Below are positions 55,376 to 64,000 of a stretch of DNA of 64,000 bases, one piece after another. The position numbers and the translations under genes are program-made. The stretch covers positions 2,790,001 through 2,854,000 of the forward strand of contig NZ_OZ061318.1 of the NCBI RefSeq assembly GCF_964063345.1. Direction: 5' to 3'. Every line of letters begins with the position of its first letter. Position 1 is the stretch's first letter. The notes under the pieces are model-generated. The model was not told the origin of the DNA and made no database searches. It was given only the letters and a program-made list of their open reading frames with translations. The DNA comes from Pseudomonas lini. GTDB lineage: Bacteria > Pseudomonadota > Gammaproteobacteria > Pseudomonadales > Pseudomonadaceae.

Positions 55376-56386
55376 GTGTCCCATCTGCCAGAACGCTTCA
55401 CCCCCGCCTTCACGCCCGCCTACGGTCTGGGTAATCCGCATTTACAAACCCTGTGGGGACCGCTATGGCGCAAAACCACACACCTGGACCGCGAGCGCGA
55501 GCGTTTATGGCTTGAAGACGGGGACTTCCTTGACCTGGACTGGCATGGCCCCCACAGCGCGAATGCGCCGTTGGTGCTGGTGTTGCATGGCCTGACTGGC
55601 TCGTCGAATTCGCCTTACGTGGCAGGGATGCAAAAGGCACTGGGTGCCCAGGGTTGGGCCAGTGTCGCGCTGAACTGGCGAGGCTGTTCCGGCGAGCCTA
55701 ATCTGTTGCCGCGCAGTTACCATTCCGGGGCCAGTGAAGATCTGGCGGAAACCATCAAGCACCTGCGAAACCAACGCCCCCTTGCACCGCTGTATGCGGT
55801 CGGTTATTCCATGGGCGGTAACGTGTTGCTCAAGCATCTGGGCGAAACCGGCAGCAACAGCGGTGTGCTAGGCGCCGTTGCAGTGTCGGTGCCGTTTCGC
55901 CTCGATCACTGCGCCGATCGGATCAGCCAGGGTTTTTCCAAGTTCTATCAAGCGCATTTCATGCGAGAGATGGTCGCCTACATCAAGAACAAGCAGCGCA
56001 GGTTCCAGCATGATGGGCATAAGGATGGCCTGGCCGCATTGGAGGCGCTGGGCTCACTGGAGAATATGCGCACCTTCTGGGATTTCGATGGCCGGGTGAC
56101 CGCACCGCTGAATGGTTTCGCCGATGCCGCGGATTATTATCGCCGTGCGTCGAGTCGTTATTTCCTCGGAGAGATTCGCACACCAACCCTGATTATCCAG
56201 GCGACCGATGACCCGTTTGTCTTTCCTCATAGCCTGCCGCAAACCGACGAGTTGTCTGCCTGCACGCAATTCGAGTTGCAGGCCAAGGGGGGGCATGTCG
56301 GCTTCGTCGAGGGCTCGTTCCGGCAACCGGGTTACTACCTGGAACGGCGCATTCCCCAATGGCTGGCCACCACAGGGCGCAAGTAG
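55376..56386 (+). CDS. YheT family alpha/beta hydrolase
   Basis: A 336-residue hydrolase of the YheT/ABHD group. It has the N-terminal NPHLQTLWGPLWRK, LVLHGLTGSSNSPYVAGM, the nucleophile elbow GYSMGGN, an acid in IIQATDDPFVFP, and catalytic His in KGGHVGFVEG. The natural substrate is unknown; eukaryotic relatives hydrolyse short acyl lipids. It starts with GTG at 55376 with GAGAG upstream and is followed after three bases by an AraC gene. Confidence 0.9.
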   Translation: MSHLPERFTPAFTPAYGLGNPHLQTLWGPLWRKTTHLDRERERLWLEDGDFLDLDWHGPHSANAPLVLVLHGLTGSSNSPYVAGMQKALGAQGWASVALNWRGCSGEPNLLPRSYHSGASEDLAETIKHLRNQRPLAPLYAVGYSMGGNVLLKHLGETGSNSGVLGAVAVSVPFRLDHCADRISQGFSKFYQAHFMREMVAYIKNKQRRFQHDGHKDGLAALEALGSLENMRTFWDFDGRVTAPLNGFADAADYYRRASSRYFLGEIRTPTLIIQATDDPFVFPHSLPQTDELSACTQFELQAKGGHVGFVEGSFRQPGYYLERRIPQWLATTGRK

Positions 56387-56389
56387 AGC

Positions 56390-57232
56390 ATGGGTTCGGA
56401 TCAGGGCGAGTCGATCCACTTCTGGCAAACGGCGCCGTTGGCCGGGGTCGAGTTGTTGTCCGCACGCTACATCGAACAGCGCTTCGCCCCCCACGTGCAT
56501 GACGGCTATGTGATCGGCATGATCATGGCCGGCGCCCAGCGTTATCGCTATCGAGGCGCCGAGCATCTGGCGGGCAGCGGCACGCTGGTGCTGATCAATC
56601 CGGATGAACTTCACACCGGCCATAAAGGTACGGAAGACGGTTGGTTGTACCGGGCGTTTTATCCCGACAGTGGGCAGATTCTTTCACTGCTGGACGAGCT
56701 CGAACTGCCGACCGATACCTTGCCGGCGTTTGGCGCCACGTTGTATCGCGATCCGGATCTGGTGAAGGGGTTCTGCCAACTGCATTGCTTGCTCGAGAGC
56801 CCGTCCACGGCGCTGCAGCAGCAAACGGTCTGGCGGGAAATGATGCTGTCGCTGTTGCAACGTCACGCAGCCGTTCCGACCGCCAACAAACCTGGCAAGG
56901 AACACCGGGCGGTGATCCGGGCCAAAGAACTACTGCAATCCCGATTGGCTGCCCCGCCTTCGCTGGAAGAACTGGCGACGACGGTGAACCTGTCGCCTTT
57001 CCACTTCGCCCGAGTATTCCGCCGCGCTACCGGCATGCCGCCACACACCTGGTTGATGCAGCAGCGTATCGCCCAGGCACGAGCGCTGTTACAGCGCGGC
57101 TGCCTGCCGCTGGAAGTCGCGACGCAACTGGGTTTTGCCGATCAAAGCCATCTGAGTCGGCAATTCAAGCAAGTTTACGGCGTAGGACCGGGGGCGTATC
57201 GCAGCGCGCGGCAGCTACCCGGTTATGGATGA
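56390..57232 (+). CDS. AraC family transcriptional regulator
   Basis: A 280-residue regulator with an N-terminal cupin ligand domain (FAPHVHDGYVIGMIMAGAQRYRYRG, LINPDELHTGHKG) and a C-terminal AraC double helix-turn-helix: LEELATTVNLSPFHFARVFRRATGMPPHTWLMQQRIAQARALL and EVATQLGFADQSHLSRQFKQVYGVGPGAYR. Its start lies three bases past the hydrolase stop, so both are probably one transcript. Target genes and ligand are unknown. Confidence 0.93.
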   Translation: MGSDQGESIHFWQTAPLAGVELLSARYIEQRFAPHVHDGYVIGMIMAGAQRYRYRGAEHLAGSGTLVLINPDELHTGHKGTEDGWLYRAFYPDSGQILSLLDELELPTDTLPAFGATLYRDPDLVKGFCQLHCLLESPSTALQQQTVWREMMLSLLQRHAAVPTANKPGKEHRAVIRAKELLQSRLAAPPSLEELATTVNLSPFHFARVFRRATGMPPHTWLMQQRIAQARALLQRGCLPLEVATQLGFADQSHLSRQFKQVYGVGPGAYRSARQLPGYG

Positions 57233-57244
57233 CGAAGATCCAAA

Positions 57245-57334
57245 TGTGGGAGCGGGCTTGCTCGCGAAAGCGGTGAGTCAGTCGATATTAATGTCGTCTG
57301 TTACACCGCCTTCGCGAGCAAGCCCGCTCCCACA
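57245..57334. repeat. REPIN, GTGGGAGCGGGCTTGCTCGCGA variant
   Basis: Two inverted units using GCTTGCTCGCGA instead of GCTTGCCCGCGA; the change is present in both arms, so pairing is kept. It lies between the convergent AraC and sulfurtransferase genes. Confidence 0.9.
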
Positions 57335-57345
57335 ATGATTGGGGA

Positions 57346-58200
57346 TCATTCGCCCTTGGCGACGCCTCGTGCAGGATCGTTGATCCACTCGCTCCACGAC
57401 CCGGCATACAACGACCCCAACGGATAACCCGCCAGGCACAGGGCGAACAAGTTGTGGCAGGCGGTCACACCGGAACCGCAATACGCGACCAACTCTGTCG
57501 GTGAACGATCACCGAGCTTTGCGGCAAACCGCTGCTTGAGCTGTTCGGCCGGCAGGAACCGCCCGTCGCTGCCCAGGTTATCCGTGAACGCGGCACATTG
57601 TGCGCCGGGGATGTGCCCGGCAACCGGATCGATCGGCTCCACTTCACCCTTGAAACGCGGCAAGCCGCGGGCGTCGAGCAAGGTCAGCGCCGGCTGGCCG
57701 AGACGTTGCTGGAGCTGTTCGGCACTGAGCACCAACGAAGCATCCGGCGTCCCGCTGAAGGTGCCGCGGGTAACCGACGGCGGATCAAGACTGAGGGGCA
57801 ATCCGGCGGCGTGCCAGGCTTTCAGCCCGCCATCGAGAATGAACACGCCATCGCGCTTGCCCAGCCACGCCAGCAACCACCAGGCCCGCGCCGCGTAGGC
57901 ACCGGGACCGTCATCGTACAAAACCACTTCGCTGTCGGCGTTGATGCCCCAGGCTTGAAAGCGTTCGATCAAGTCGGCGGGTTCAGGCAATGGATGACGC
58001 CCGGTCACCCCCTTGACCACAGCACCGCTCAAATCACGCTCCAGGTCGGCAAAGCTCGATCCGGCAACATGCCCTTCGGCGTAGCTGCGCTGACCGTAAT
58101 CAGGGTCTTCGAGGGCAAAACGACAATCCAGAATCACCAGCCCCGGCGTCTCCTTTTTCAGGTCCAACGCTTGCGGGCTGATCAGTTGCGCAATGGGCAT
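57346..58200 (-). CDS. 3-mercaptopyruvate-type sulfurtransferase (two rhodanese domains)
   Basis: A 284-residue tandem rhodanese. The N-terminal inactive domain has VILDCRFALEDPDYGQRSYAEGHVAGSSFADLERDL; the C-terminal domain has LLDARGLPRFKGEVEPIDPVAGHIPGA and the active loop AYCGSGVTACHN. CGSGVTA is typical of mercaptopyruvate sulfurtransferases, whereas rhodaneses have CRKGVTA. The start at 58200 (MPIAQLISPQ) has CAGGAGC upstream. It follows the TetR gene by 45 bases on the same strand. Confidence 0.92.
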   Translation of the reverse strand: MPIAQLISPQALDLKKETPGLVILDCRFALEDPDYGQRSYAEGHVAGSSFADLERDLSGAVVKGVTGRHPLPEPADLIERFQAWGINADSEVVLYDDGPGAYAARAWWLLAWLGKRDGVFILDGGLKAWHAAGLPLSLDPPSVTRGTFSGTPDASLVLSAEQLQQRLGQPALTLLDARGLPRFKGEVEPIDPVAGHIPGAQCAAFTDNLGSDGRFLPAEQLKQRFAAKLGDRSPTELVAYCGSGVTACHNLFALCLAGYPLGSLYAGSWSEWINDPARGVAKGE

Positions 58201-58245
58201 AACGGGCTCCTGTGATTTTGTTTGTCTGCAATCCTGCTGCACTCT

Positions 58246-58917
58246 TTATCCCACTTCTTCCAGCGCCTGGGCCAGCGGCACATAAAACTCTTCGAACAGT
58301 GCATTCACCGCATCGTGAGCTTGATCCGTGACGAATCCGGCCTCCAGCACCAGCACCTGATACACGCCCCGTTTGATCGCCTGTTCGCTCAGATGGTTGG
58401 AGTTTTCCCGCGTGGTGCACAGAAAACGCACCCACGAGGTGAGGATGATCCAGGCATTGAGGGTCAGGGACTCGATCTGAACCTTGTCCATGCACAGAAT
58501 GCCGGCCTCGACGAAGCCCGCGTAGATGTGCGTGCCCTGGATCAGGCAGCGCTGGGAAAAGCGCCGGTAACGGGCGGCCAGCTCGGGATCGCTGTCGAGC
58601 AAATGCTCGAGGTCGCGATGCAGGAAGCGGTATTGCCACATGGCTGCGAGCAATTCCTTGAGGTAGAAGCGCTTGTCTTCGACCGTCGCAGCGCGACCCT
58701 GGGGCGGGCGCAGGAAGCTGTCCACCAGGTTTTCGTACTCACTGAACAACACGGCGATGATCGCCTGCTTGTTGGGGAAGTGGTAGTACAGGTTGCCCGG
58801 GGAAATCTCCATGTGGGCAGCAATGTGGTTGGTGCTGATGCTGCGCTCACCCTGCTGATTGAACAGCTCCAGGCTGTTCTGCACGATGCGCTCGCTGGTT
58901 TTGATCCGAGGGGCCAT
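58246..58917 (-). CDS. TetR family transcriptional regulator
   Basis: A 223-residue repressor with an N-terminal TetR helix-turn-helix (RIVQNSLELFNQQGERSISTNHIAAHMEISPGNLYYHFPNKQAIIAVLFSEYENLVD) and a divergent helical ligand domain. It diverges from the aldehyde dehydrogenase gene across 146 bases that contain a good sigma-70 promoter overlapped by two dyads, so it probably represses that gene set and itself. The ligand may be an alcohol, aldehyde or fatty compound; this is a guess from context. Confidence 0.93.
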   Translation of the reverse strand: MAPRIKTSERIVQNSLELFNQQGERSISTNHIAAHMEISPGNLYYHFPNKQAIIAVLFSEYENLVDSFLRPPQGRAATVEDKRFYLKELLAAMWQYRFLHRDLEHLLDSDPELAARYRRFSQRCLIQGTHIYAGFVEAGILCMDKVQIESLTLNAWIILTSWVRFLCTTRENSNHLSEQAIKRGVYQVLVLEAGFVTDQAHDAVNALFEEFYVPLAQALEEVG

Positions 58918-58993
58918 GGCTTGAGCTTTAATTCAGAGTGCGATGAGGGGCATCTTACGACCTATCCACGCATGGATAAAACAAAGCTGTACC

Positions 58994-59032
58994 AGAGTGT
59001 CATTTGACATTCTAGAGCATAGACTCTAAAAA
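58994..59032 (+). promoter_or_regulatory. Sigma-70 promoter with overlapping dyads (likely TetR operator)
   Basis: Promoter: TTGACA at 59004-59009, 17 bases, TAAAAA at 59027-59032. Dyad one spans 58994-59013, a 20-base imperfect palindrome (AGAGTGTCAT/TTGACATTCT, eight of ten pairs) covering the -35. Dyad two is TAGAG, six bases, CTCTA at 59013-59028, filling the spacer. The transcript would begin about 25 bases before the ATG at 59064. Binding by the divergent TetR protein is inferred. Confidence 0.6.
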
Positions 59033-59063
59033 GTTCCTCATTACAATAAATCCGGAGCCGACC

Positions 59064-60494
59064 ATGCCTGCTGACATCGCCTACCTGAAGAACCTGCAGC
59101 AGCCTCTGGACGAACTCCAAGCCCTGTTCGATGCTCAACGCGCAGCGTATGCAGCCAACCCGATGCCACCCGCGGCTCAGCGCCAGCAATGGCTAAAGGC
59201 GTTGAAGGACCTGCTGAGCAATGAGCGTCAGGCCCTGATCGACGCCATCAGCCAGGACTTCAGCCACCGCAGCGCCGATGAAACCCTGCTCGCCGAACTG
59301 ATGCCCAGCCTGCACGGCATTCATTACGCCAGCCGGCACCTCAAAAACTGGATGAAAACCTCGCGACGCAAAGTCGGCCTCGCCTTTCAGCCAGCATCGG
59401 CCAAAGTGGTTTATCAACCGTTGGGCGTGGTCGGCGTGATCGTGCCGTGGAACTACCCGCTTTACTTGGCCATCGGGCCGTTGGTGGGGGCGTTGTCAGC
59501 AGGCAATCGGGTGATGCTCAAACTCAGCGAATCGACCCCTGCCACCGGTTTGCTGCTCAAGGAATTGCTGGGGCGAGTTTTTCCGCAGGACCTGGTCTGC
59601 GTGGTGCTGGGGGAGGCCGATATCGGTGTGGCGTTCTCGCGGCTGCGTTTTGATCATTTATTGTTCACCGGCGCCACCAGCATCGGCAAACACGTGATGC
59701 GCGCGGCGGCCGAGAATCTGACCCCGGTGACCCTCGAACTGGGCGGCAAGTCCCCGGCCATCGTGTCCCGCGATGTGCCGCTCAAGGACGCCGCCGAACG
59801 CATCGCTTTCGGCAAAACCCTCAACGCCGGGCAAACCTGTGTCGCCCCGGACTACGTGCTGGTGCCGGAAGACCGCGTCGGCTCTTTCGTCGAAGCCTAT
59901 CGTCAGGCGGTTCGCGGGTTTTATCCGACGCTGGCTGACAACCCGGACTACACCGCCATCATCAACGACCGGCAGCTGGCGCGGCTCAACGGCTACCTCA
60001 GCGACGCCACCAGCAAAGGGGCGCTGCTGATTCCGCTGTTCGATCAGGGCCAGGGCCGGCGCATGAGTCATAGCCTGCTGCTCAACGTCAGCGACGACAT
60101 GACGGTGATGCAGGACGAAATCTTCGGCCCGTTGCTGCCGATCGTGCCGTACAAGGATCTCGACGAAGCGTTTGCCTACATCAACCAACGCCCTCGTCCG
60201 CTGGCGCTGTATTACTTCGGCTACGACAAGCGCGAGCAAAACCGCGTCCTCCACGAAACCCATTCCGGTGGCGTTTGCCTCAATGACACCTTGCTGCACG
60301 TTGCTCAGGACGACATGCCGTTCGGCGGCATCGGTGCCTCGGGCATGGGCCACTACCACGGCCACGAAGGCTTCCTGACCTTCAGCAAGGCCAAAGGCGT
60401 GCTGATCAAACAGCGCTTCAATGCGGCGAAGTTGATCTATCCACCCTACGGCAAATCCATTCAGAAACTGATCCAGAAGCTGTTTATCCGCTAA
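59064..60494 (+). CDS. Coniferyl aldehyde dehydrogenase-type ALDH
   Basis: A 476-residue class 3-like aldehyde dehydrogenase oxidising an aldehyde to the acid with NAD(P). It shows GVVGVIVPWNYPLYLAIGPLVGALSAGNRVMLKLSE, the general base Glu225 in LELGGKSP, and catalytic Cys259 in AGQTCVAPDYVLVP. The family is annotated coniferyl aldehyde dehydrogenase (CalB) in Pseudomonas, but the short form and C-terminal tail suit hydrophobic aldehydes in general. It heads a set with a Tat-exported protein and a GMC oxidoreductase, so it may oxidise the aldehyde that oxidoreductase forms. Confidence 0.9.
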   Translation: MPADIAYLKNLQQPLDELQALFDAQRAAYAANPMPPAAQRQQWLKALKDLLSNERQALIDAISQDFSHRSADETLLAELMPSLHGIHYASRHLKNWMKTSRRKVGLAFQPASAKVVYQPLGVVGVIVPWNYPLYLAIGPLVGALSAGNRVMLKLSESTPATGLLLKELLGRVFPQDLVCVVLGEADIGVAFSRLRFDHLLFTGATSIGKHVMRAAAENLTPVTLELGGKSPAIVSRDVPLKDAAERIAFGKTLNAGQTCVAPDYVLVPEDRVGSFVEAYRQAVRGFYPTLADNPDYTAIINDRQLARLNGYLSDATSKGALLIPLFDQGQGRRMSHSLLLNVSDDMTVMQDEIFGPLLPIVPYKDLDEAFAYINQRPRPLALYYFGYDKREQNRVLHETHSGGVCLNDTLLHVAQDDMPFGGIGASGMGHYHGHEGFLTFSKAKGVLIKQRFNAAKLIYPPYGKSIQKLIQKLFIR

Positions 60495-60522
60495 CGATCA
60501 TCACCGCCGGGTAATAACAATA

Positions 60523-61068
60523 ATGAGCCCAAGCCTGTCCGACACACCCGCGCTGTCACGGCGCGGCCTGCTTAAATTCAGCCTCGGCGCCAGCGCTTTT
60601 CTGGCCACGGCCGGATTAGGCGCGAGTCTCAGCGGTTGCTCGTCGAGTACTCCGGCCAGCGGTTTCGCGATTCTGCGCAGCGGCGACCTGCTGTTTCTGC
60701 GGGCAGTGATCCCGGTGATGCTCGACGGTGCCGTGGCCGTCGAAAAAATGCCGGCTGCCGTCGCCAAGACCCTGCACTGCCTGGATAACGGCCTGAATCA
60801 CTTGTCGCCGGAAATGCTCAAACTGACCCGGCAATTGTTCGATGTGTTGGGGATGAGCATTACCCGCGGCCCATTGACCGGGATCTGGGGCAGTTGGGAA
60901 AACGCCAGCAGCGAACAAATCCGGCACTTTCTCGACCGCTGGGAAAACAGCTCGTTGAGCCTGCTGCGCATGGGCCATAGCTCGTTGCTGCAAATGGTAA
61001 TGATGGCGTGGTACAGCCGGGCGGAATCGTGGGCGCATTGCGGGTATCCCGGGCCGCCCACGGTTTGA
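60523..61068 (+). CDS. Tat-signal small protein paired with the GMC oxidoreductase
   Basis: A 181-residue protein with a twin-arginine signal (SRRGLLKFSLGASAFLATAGL) followed by a lipobox-like LSGCSSS, so it may be a Tat-exported lipoprotein. The mature part is helical (LLFLRAVIPVMLDGAVAVEKMPAAVAKTLHCLD and HFLDRWENSSLSLLRMGHSSLLQMVMMAWYS) and resembles the small (gluconate 2-dehydrogenase subunit 3-like) partners of membrane GMC dehydrogenases. It lies 28 bases after the aldehyde dehydrogenase gene. It might escort the flavoprotein through the Tat pathway; that is inferred. Confidence 0.75.
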   Translation: MSPSLSDTPALSRRGLLKFSLGASAFLATAGLGASLSGCSSSTPASGFAILRSGDLLFLRAVIPVMLDGAVAVEKMPAAVAKTLHCLDNGLNHLSPEMLKLTRQLFDVLGMSITRGPLTGIWGSWENASSEQIRHFLDRWENSSLSLLRMGHSSLLQMVMMAWYSRAESWAHCGYPGPPTV

Positions 61069-61081
61069 GACCGAGTCGACG

Positions 61082-61176
61082 CTATCGCGGGCAAGCCACG
61101 CTCCCACAGGGTTTGAGATGGACCACCCTTTTGTGAACGACTCAACCCCTGTGGGAGCGTGGCTTGCCCGCGATGG
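61082..61176. repeat. REPIN, GTGGGAGCGTGGCTTGCC type
   Basis: Two inverted units between the Tat protein and GMC genes, in the middle of what looks like one operon. Its stem may lower read-through to the oxidoreductase gene. Confidence 0.9.
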
Positions 61177-61223
61177 CGTCAGCCGCATCACCACCAAATC
61201 CAAAATAATAAGAGAACCCAAAC

Positions 61224-62819
61224 ATGCCCGTACCCGATCCGTTCCGCGAAGGCCTGGCCCGTGGCTGGAAAACCTACAACGGCGCCCAACTGACCCAGGA
61301 CCTGACCCTCGAAGCGGACGTGGCGATCATCGGCAGCGGTGCTGGCGGCGGGACCACCGCCGAAATCCTCAGCGCCGCCGGCTATAAGGTGTTGCTGATC
61401 GAAGAAGGCCCGCTCAAGACCAGCAGCGACTTCAAGATGCTCGAAGACCAGGCCTACACCAGCCTCTATCAAGAAGGCATTGGGCGCATGAGCAAGGACG
61501 GCGCGATCACCATCCTCCAGGGTCGAGCGGTGGGCGGCACCACGCTGATCAACTGGACCTCGAGCTTTCGCACCCCGGACCCGACGCTGGAACATTGGGC
61601 CAAAGAGCACGACGTCATAGGCCACACACCGGCCGAGATGGCGCCCTGGTTCGAGAAAATGGAACAACGCCTGGGTATCGCCCCGTGGATGGTGCCTCCC
61701 AACGCCAACAACGACGTCATCCGCAAAGGCTGTGAAAAGCTCGGTTACGCCTGGCATGTGATCCCGCGCAACGTGCGTGGCTGCTGGAACATCGGCTACT
61801 GCGGCATGGGTTGCCCGACCAACGCCAAGCAGTCAATGCTGGTCACGACCATCCCGGCGACCCTGGAAAAAGGTGGCGAACTGCTCTATCTGGCCCGCGC
61901 CGAAAAGCTGTCGATCAAAGACGGCAGGGTTACGGGGTTGCAATGTGTGGCGATGGATGAGCGTTGCGTTGCGCCCACCGGACGCACGATTACGGTCAAG
62001 GCGCGGCATTACGTGCTGGCCGGCGGCGGGATCAATAGCCCGGCGCTGCTATTGCGCTCCGAAGCGCCAGATCCGCACGAGCGGCTGGGTAAACGGACCT
62101 TCCTTCACTTGGTAAACATGTCCGCCGGGCTGTTTGATGAGGTGATCAACCCGTTCTACGGCGCGCCGCAGTCGATCTATTCCGACCATTTCCAGTGGCA
62201 GGATGGCACCACTGGCAAGATGTCCTACAAACTGGAGGTTCCACCGCTCCACCCGGCGCTGGCCAGCACATTACTCGGTGGTTTCGGCACGGAAAGCGCC
62301 CGGGATATGGAAAACCTGCCACACACTCACGCCATGTTGGCGTTGCTGCGGGACGGTTTTCACCCGGACAGCCCTGGCGGCAGCGTTGAATTGCGCGATG
62401 ACGGTACACCGGTGCTCGATTATCAGGTTTCACCGTATGCCTGGGACGGGTTGCGCCGGGCGTTCCACAGCATGGCCGAGATCCAGTTCGCCGGGGGCGC
62501 CAACGCCGTGATGCCGATGCACGCCGACGCTCGTTACGTGAAAACACTCACCGAAGCGCGCGCATTGATCGACGATTTGAGTCTTGAGTTGTACCGCACG
62601 CGCCTGGGCAGTGCTCATGTGATGGGCGGTTGTGCCATGAGTGAAGACCCGAAAAACGCCGTGACCGACAGCCTCGGCCGACATCACCAATTGCGCAATC
62701 TGTCGATTCATGACGGCTCGCTTTTCCCTACCAGCATTGGCGCAAACCCACAATTGTCGGTCTACGGACTGACGGCGCAATTGGCCACTTCGCTGGCCGA
62801 ACGTTTGAAAAACCCATGA
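61224..62819 (+). CDS. GMC family FAD-dependent oxidoreductase
   Basis: A 531-residue flavoprotein. The FAD motif is VAIIGSGAGGGTTAEILSAAGYKVLLIEEG, followed by GRAVGGTTLINWTSSFRTP (the GMC signature), a Cys-rich stretch CWNIGYCGMGCPTNAKQSM, VLAGGGINSPALLLRSE, and a C-terminal HVMGGCAMSEDP with DGSLFPTSIGANPQLSVYGLTAQLA. Such enzymes oxidise alcohols. It has no signal peptide of its own, so it is cytosolic or exported with the Tat protein encoded before it. The substrate is probably a hydrophobic or long-chain alcohol; unproven. Confidence 0.92.
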   Translation: MPVPDPFREGLARGWKTYNGAQLTQDLTLEADVAIIGSGAGGGTTAEILSAAGYKVLLIEEGPLKTSSDFKMLEDQAYTSLYQEGIGRMSKDGAITILQGRAVGGTTLINWTSSFRTPDPTLEHWAKEHDVIGHTPAEMAPWFEKMEQRLGIAPWMVPPNANNDVIRKGCEKLGYAWHVIPRNVRGCWNIGYCGMGCPTNAKQSMLVTTIPATLEKGGELLYLARAEKLSIKDGRVTGLQCVAMDERCVAPTGRTITVKARHYVLAGGGINSPALLLRSEAPDPHERLGKRTFLHLVNMSAGLFDEVINPFYGAPQSIYSDHFQWQDGTTGKMSYKLEVPPLHPALASTLLGGFGTESARDMENLPHTHAMLALLRDGFHPDSPGGSVELRDDGTPVLDYQVSPYAWDGLRRAFHSMAEIQFAGGANAVMPMHADARYVKTLTEARALIDDLSLELYRTRLGSAHVMGGCAMSEDPKNAVTDSLGRHHQLRNLSIHDGSLFPTSIGANPQLSVYGLTAQLATSLAERLKNP

Positions 62820-62847
62820 AAACGCGGAATATTCCCATCGTCTATAG

Positions 62848-63414
<567 letters not shown>

Positions 63415-63524
63415 AAGCTGCCGCAGGCTGCGATCTTTTGGGGTTACCGCAGTCTGCGATCTGCTGCACTTGATCGCGCCCGCGTGCACTGCGGGCGCCA
63501 ATGCGGCACAATTGTGCGCATTGA

Positions 63525-63815
<291 letters not shown>

Positions 63816-63838
63816 GTCATCCGGCGACTTCAACGCCG

Positions 63839-63920
63839 CCATCGCGGGCAAGCCCGCTCCCACAAGGACCGCGTAAACCCTGTGGGAGCGGCGGTGCGGC
63901 GATCCGACTTGCCCGCGATG
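63839..63920. repeat. REPIN with one enlarged unit
   Basis: The left unit ATCGCGGGCAAGCCCGCTCC is normal. The right reads TGTGGGAGCGGCGGTGCG, then GCGATCCGACTTGCCCGCGA, so about 15 bases sit in the middle of the REP palindrome. No gene is called in the last 80 bases of the window. Confidence 0.82.
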
Positions 63921-64000
63921 AGGTCATCAGCCACACCGTAGATGTAACTGACTTCACTCCCGCTGCTCAAACCCCTCCCCGATACACCCCAGGCACCGCA

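Noticed and set aside
63921..64000. Possible 3' end of a minus-strand gene entering from the right edge
   Set aside because: Two frames give plausible tails, with stops at 63954 and 63967, and neither matched a family I could name in so few residues.

Overview
The window is chromosomal DNA from a Pseudomonas of the fluorescens group. This rests on the gene order, on protein sequences that read as Pseudomonas orthologues, on GC-rich codon use, and on many Pseudomonas-type REP/REPIN palindromes in the gaps. From memory, the order from the amine oxidase and bioA through pil-chp, gshB, tonB, pyrRBC', pilT, proC, metXW, hemW, thiSG, mtgA, rpoH, ftsXEY and coaD follows the P. aeruginosa PA0421 to PA0362 region read in reverse. 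No tRNA, rRNA, CRISPR array, insertion sequence or prophage is visible.

Layout. 1-3.4 kb: a partial amine oxidase diverging from bioA, then rsmE. 3.5-7.1 kb: an amino-acid module of binding protein, RidA-like protein and D-amino-acid dehydrogenase, with a divergent LysR gene. 7.3-7.9 kb: a hemolysin III-type membrane protein. 8.2-16.5 kb: a complete malonate decarboxylase cluster, mdcABCDEGH-madLM on the minus strand with mdcR facing it. 16.5-17.4 kb: a gene-poor stretch with REPINs, a 34-nt dyad and a branched RNA-like leader before a small DUF6124-type gene. 17.9-27.9 kb: the pilGHIJ-chpA-chpC chemosensory operon, without pilK and chpB. 28-34.1 kb: gshB, tonB, yqgE, ruvX, pyrR, pyrB and pyrC'. 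34.2-47.1 kb: TM2 protein, NlpC/P60 hydrolase, pilT without pilU, then yggS-proC-yggT-DUF167, metXW, rdgB, hemW, trmB, thiSG and mtgA. 47.2-55.3 kb: rpoH, ftsYEX, a pair of M16 peptidases and rsmD. 55.4-64 kb: YheT-type hydrolase, AraC regulator, sulfurtransferase, a TetR gene diverging from an aldehyde dehydrogenase/Tat protein/GMC oxidoreductase set, coaD and a ferredoxin.

Functionally this is mostly core genome with three accessory catabolic modules (D-amino acid, malonate, alcohol/aldehyde). The Mdc genes form a self-contained pathway: MadLM import malonate, MdcB and MdcG make and attach the MdcC prosthetic group, MdcH primes it, and MdcA, D and E run the decarboxylation cycle. The pil-chp genes, pilT and the tonB gene probably serve type IV pilus motility together.

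I found no clearly new multi-gene system. The least explained items are the branched leader upstream of the DUF6124-type gene, the two near-identical REPINs in opposite orientation around it, the dyads overlapping the aldehyde dehydrogenase promoter, and direct repeats upstream of mdcA. All start sites, motifs and structures were read by eye; no database search was run.
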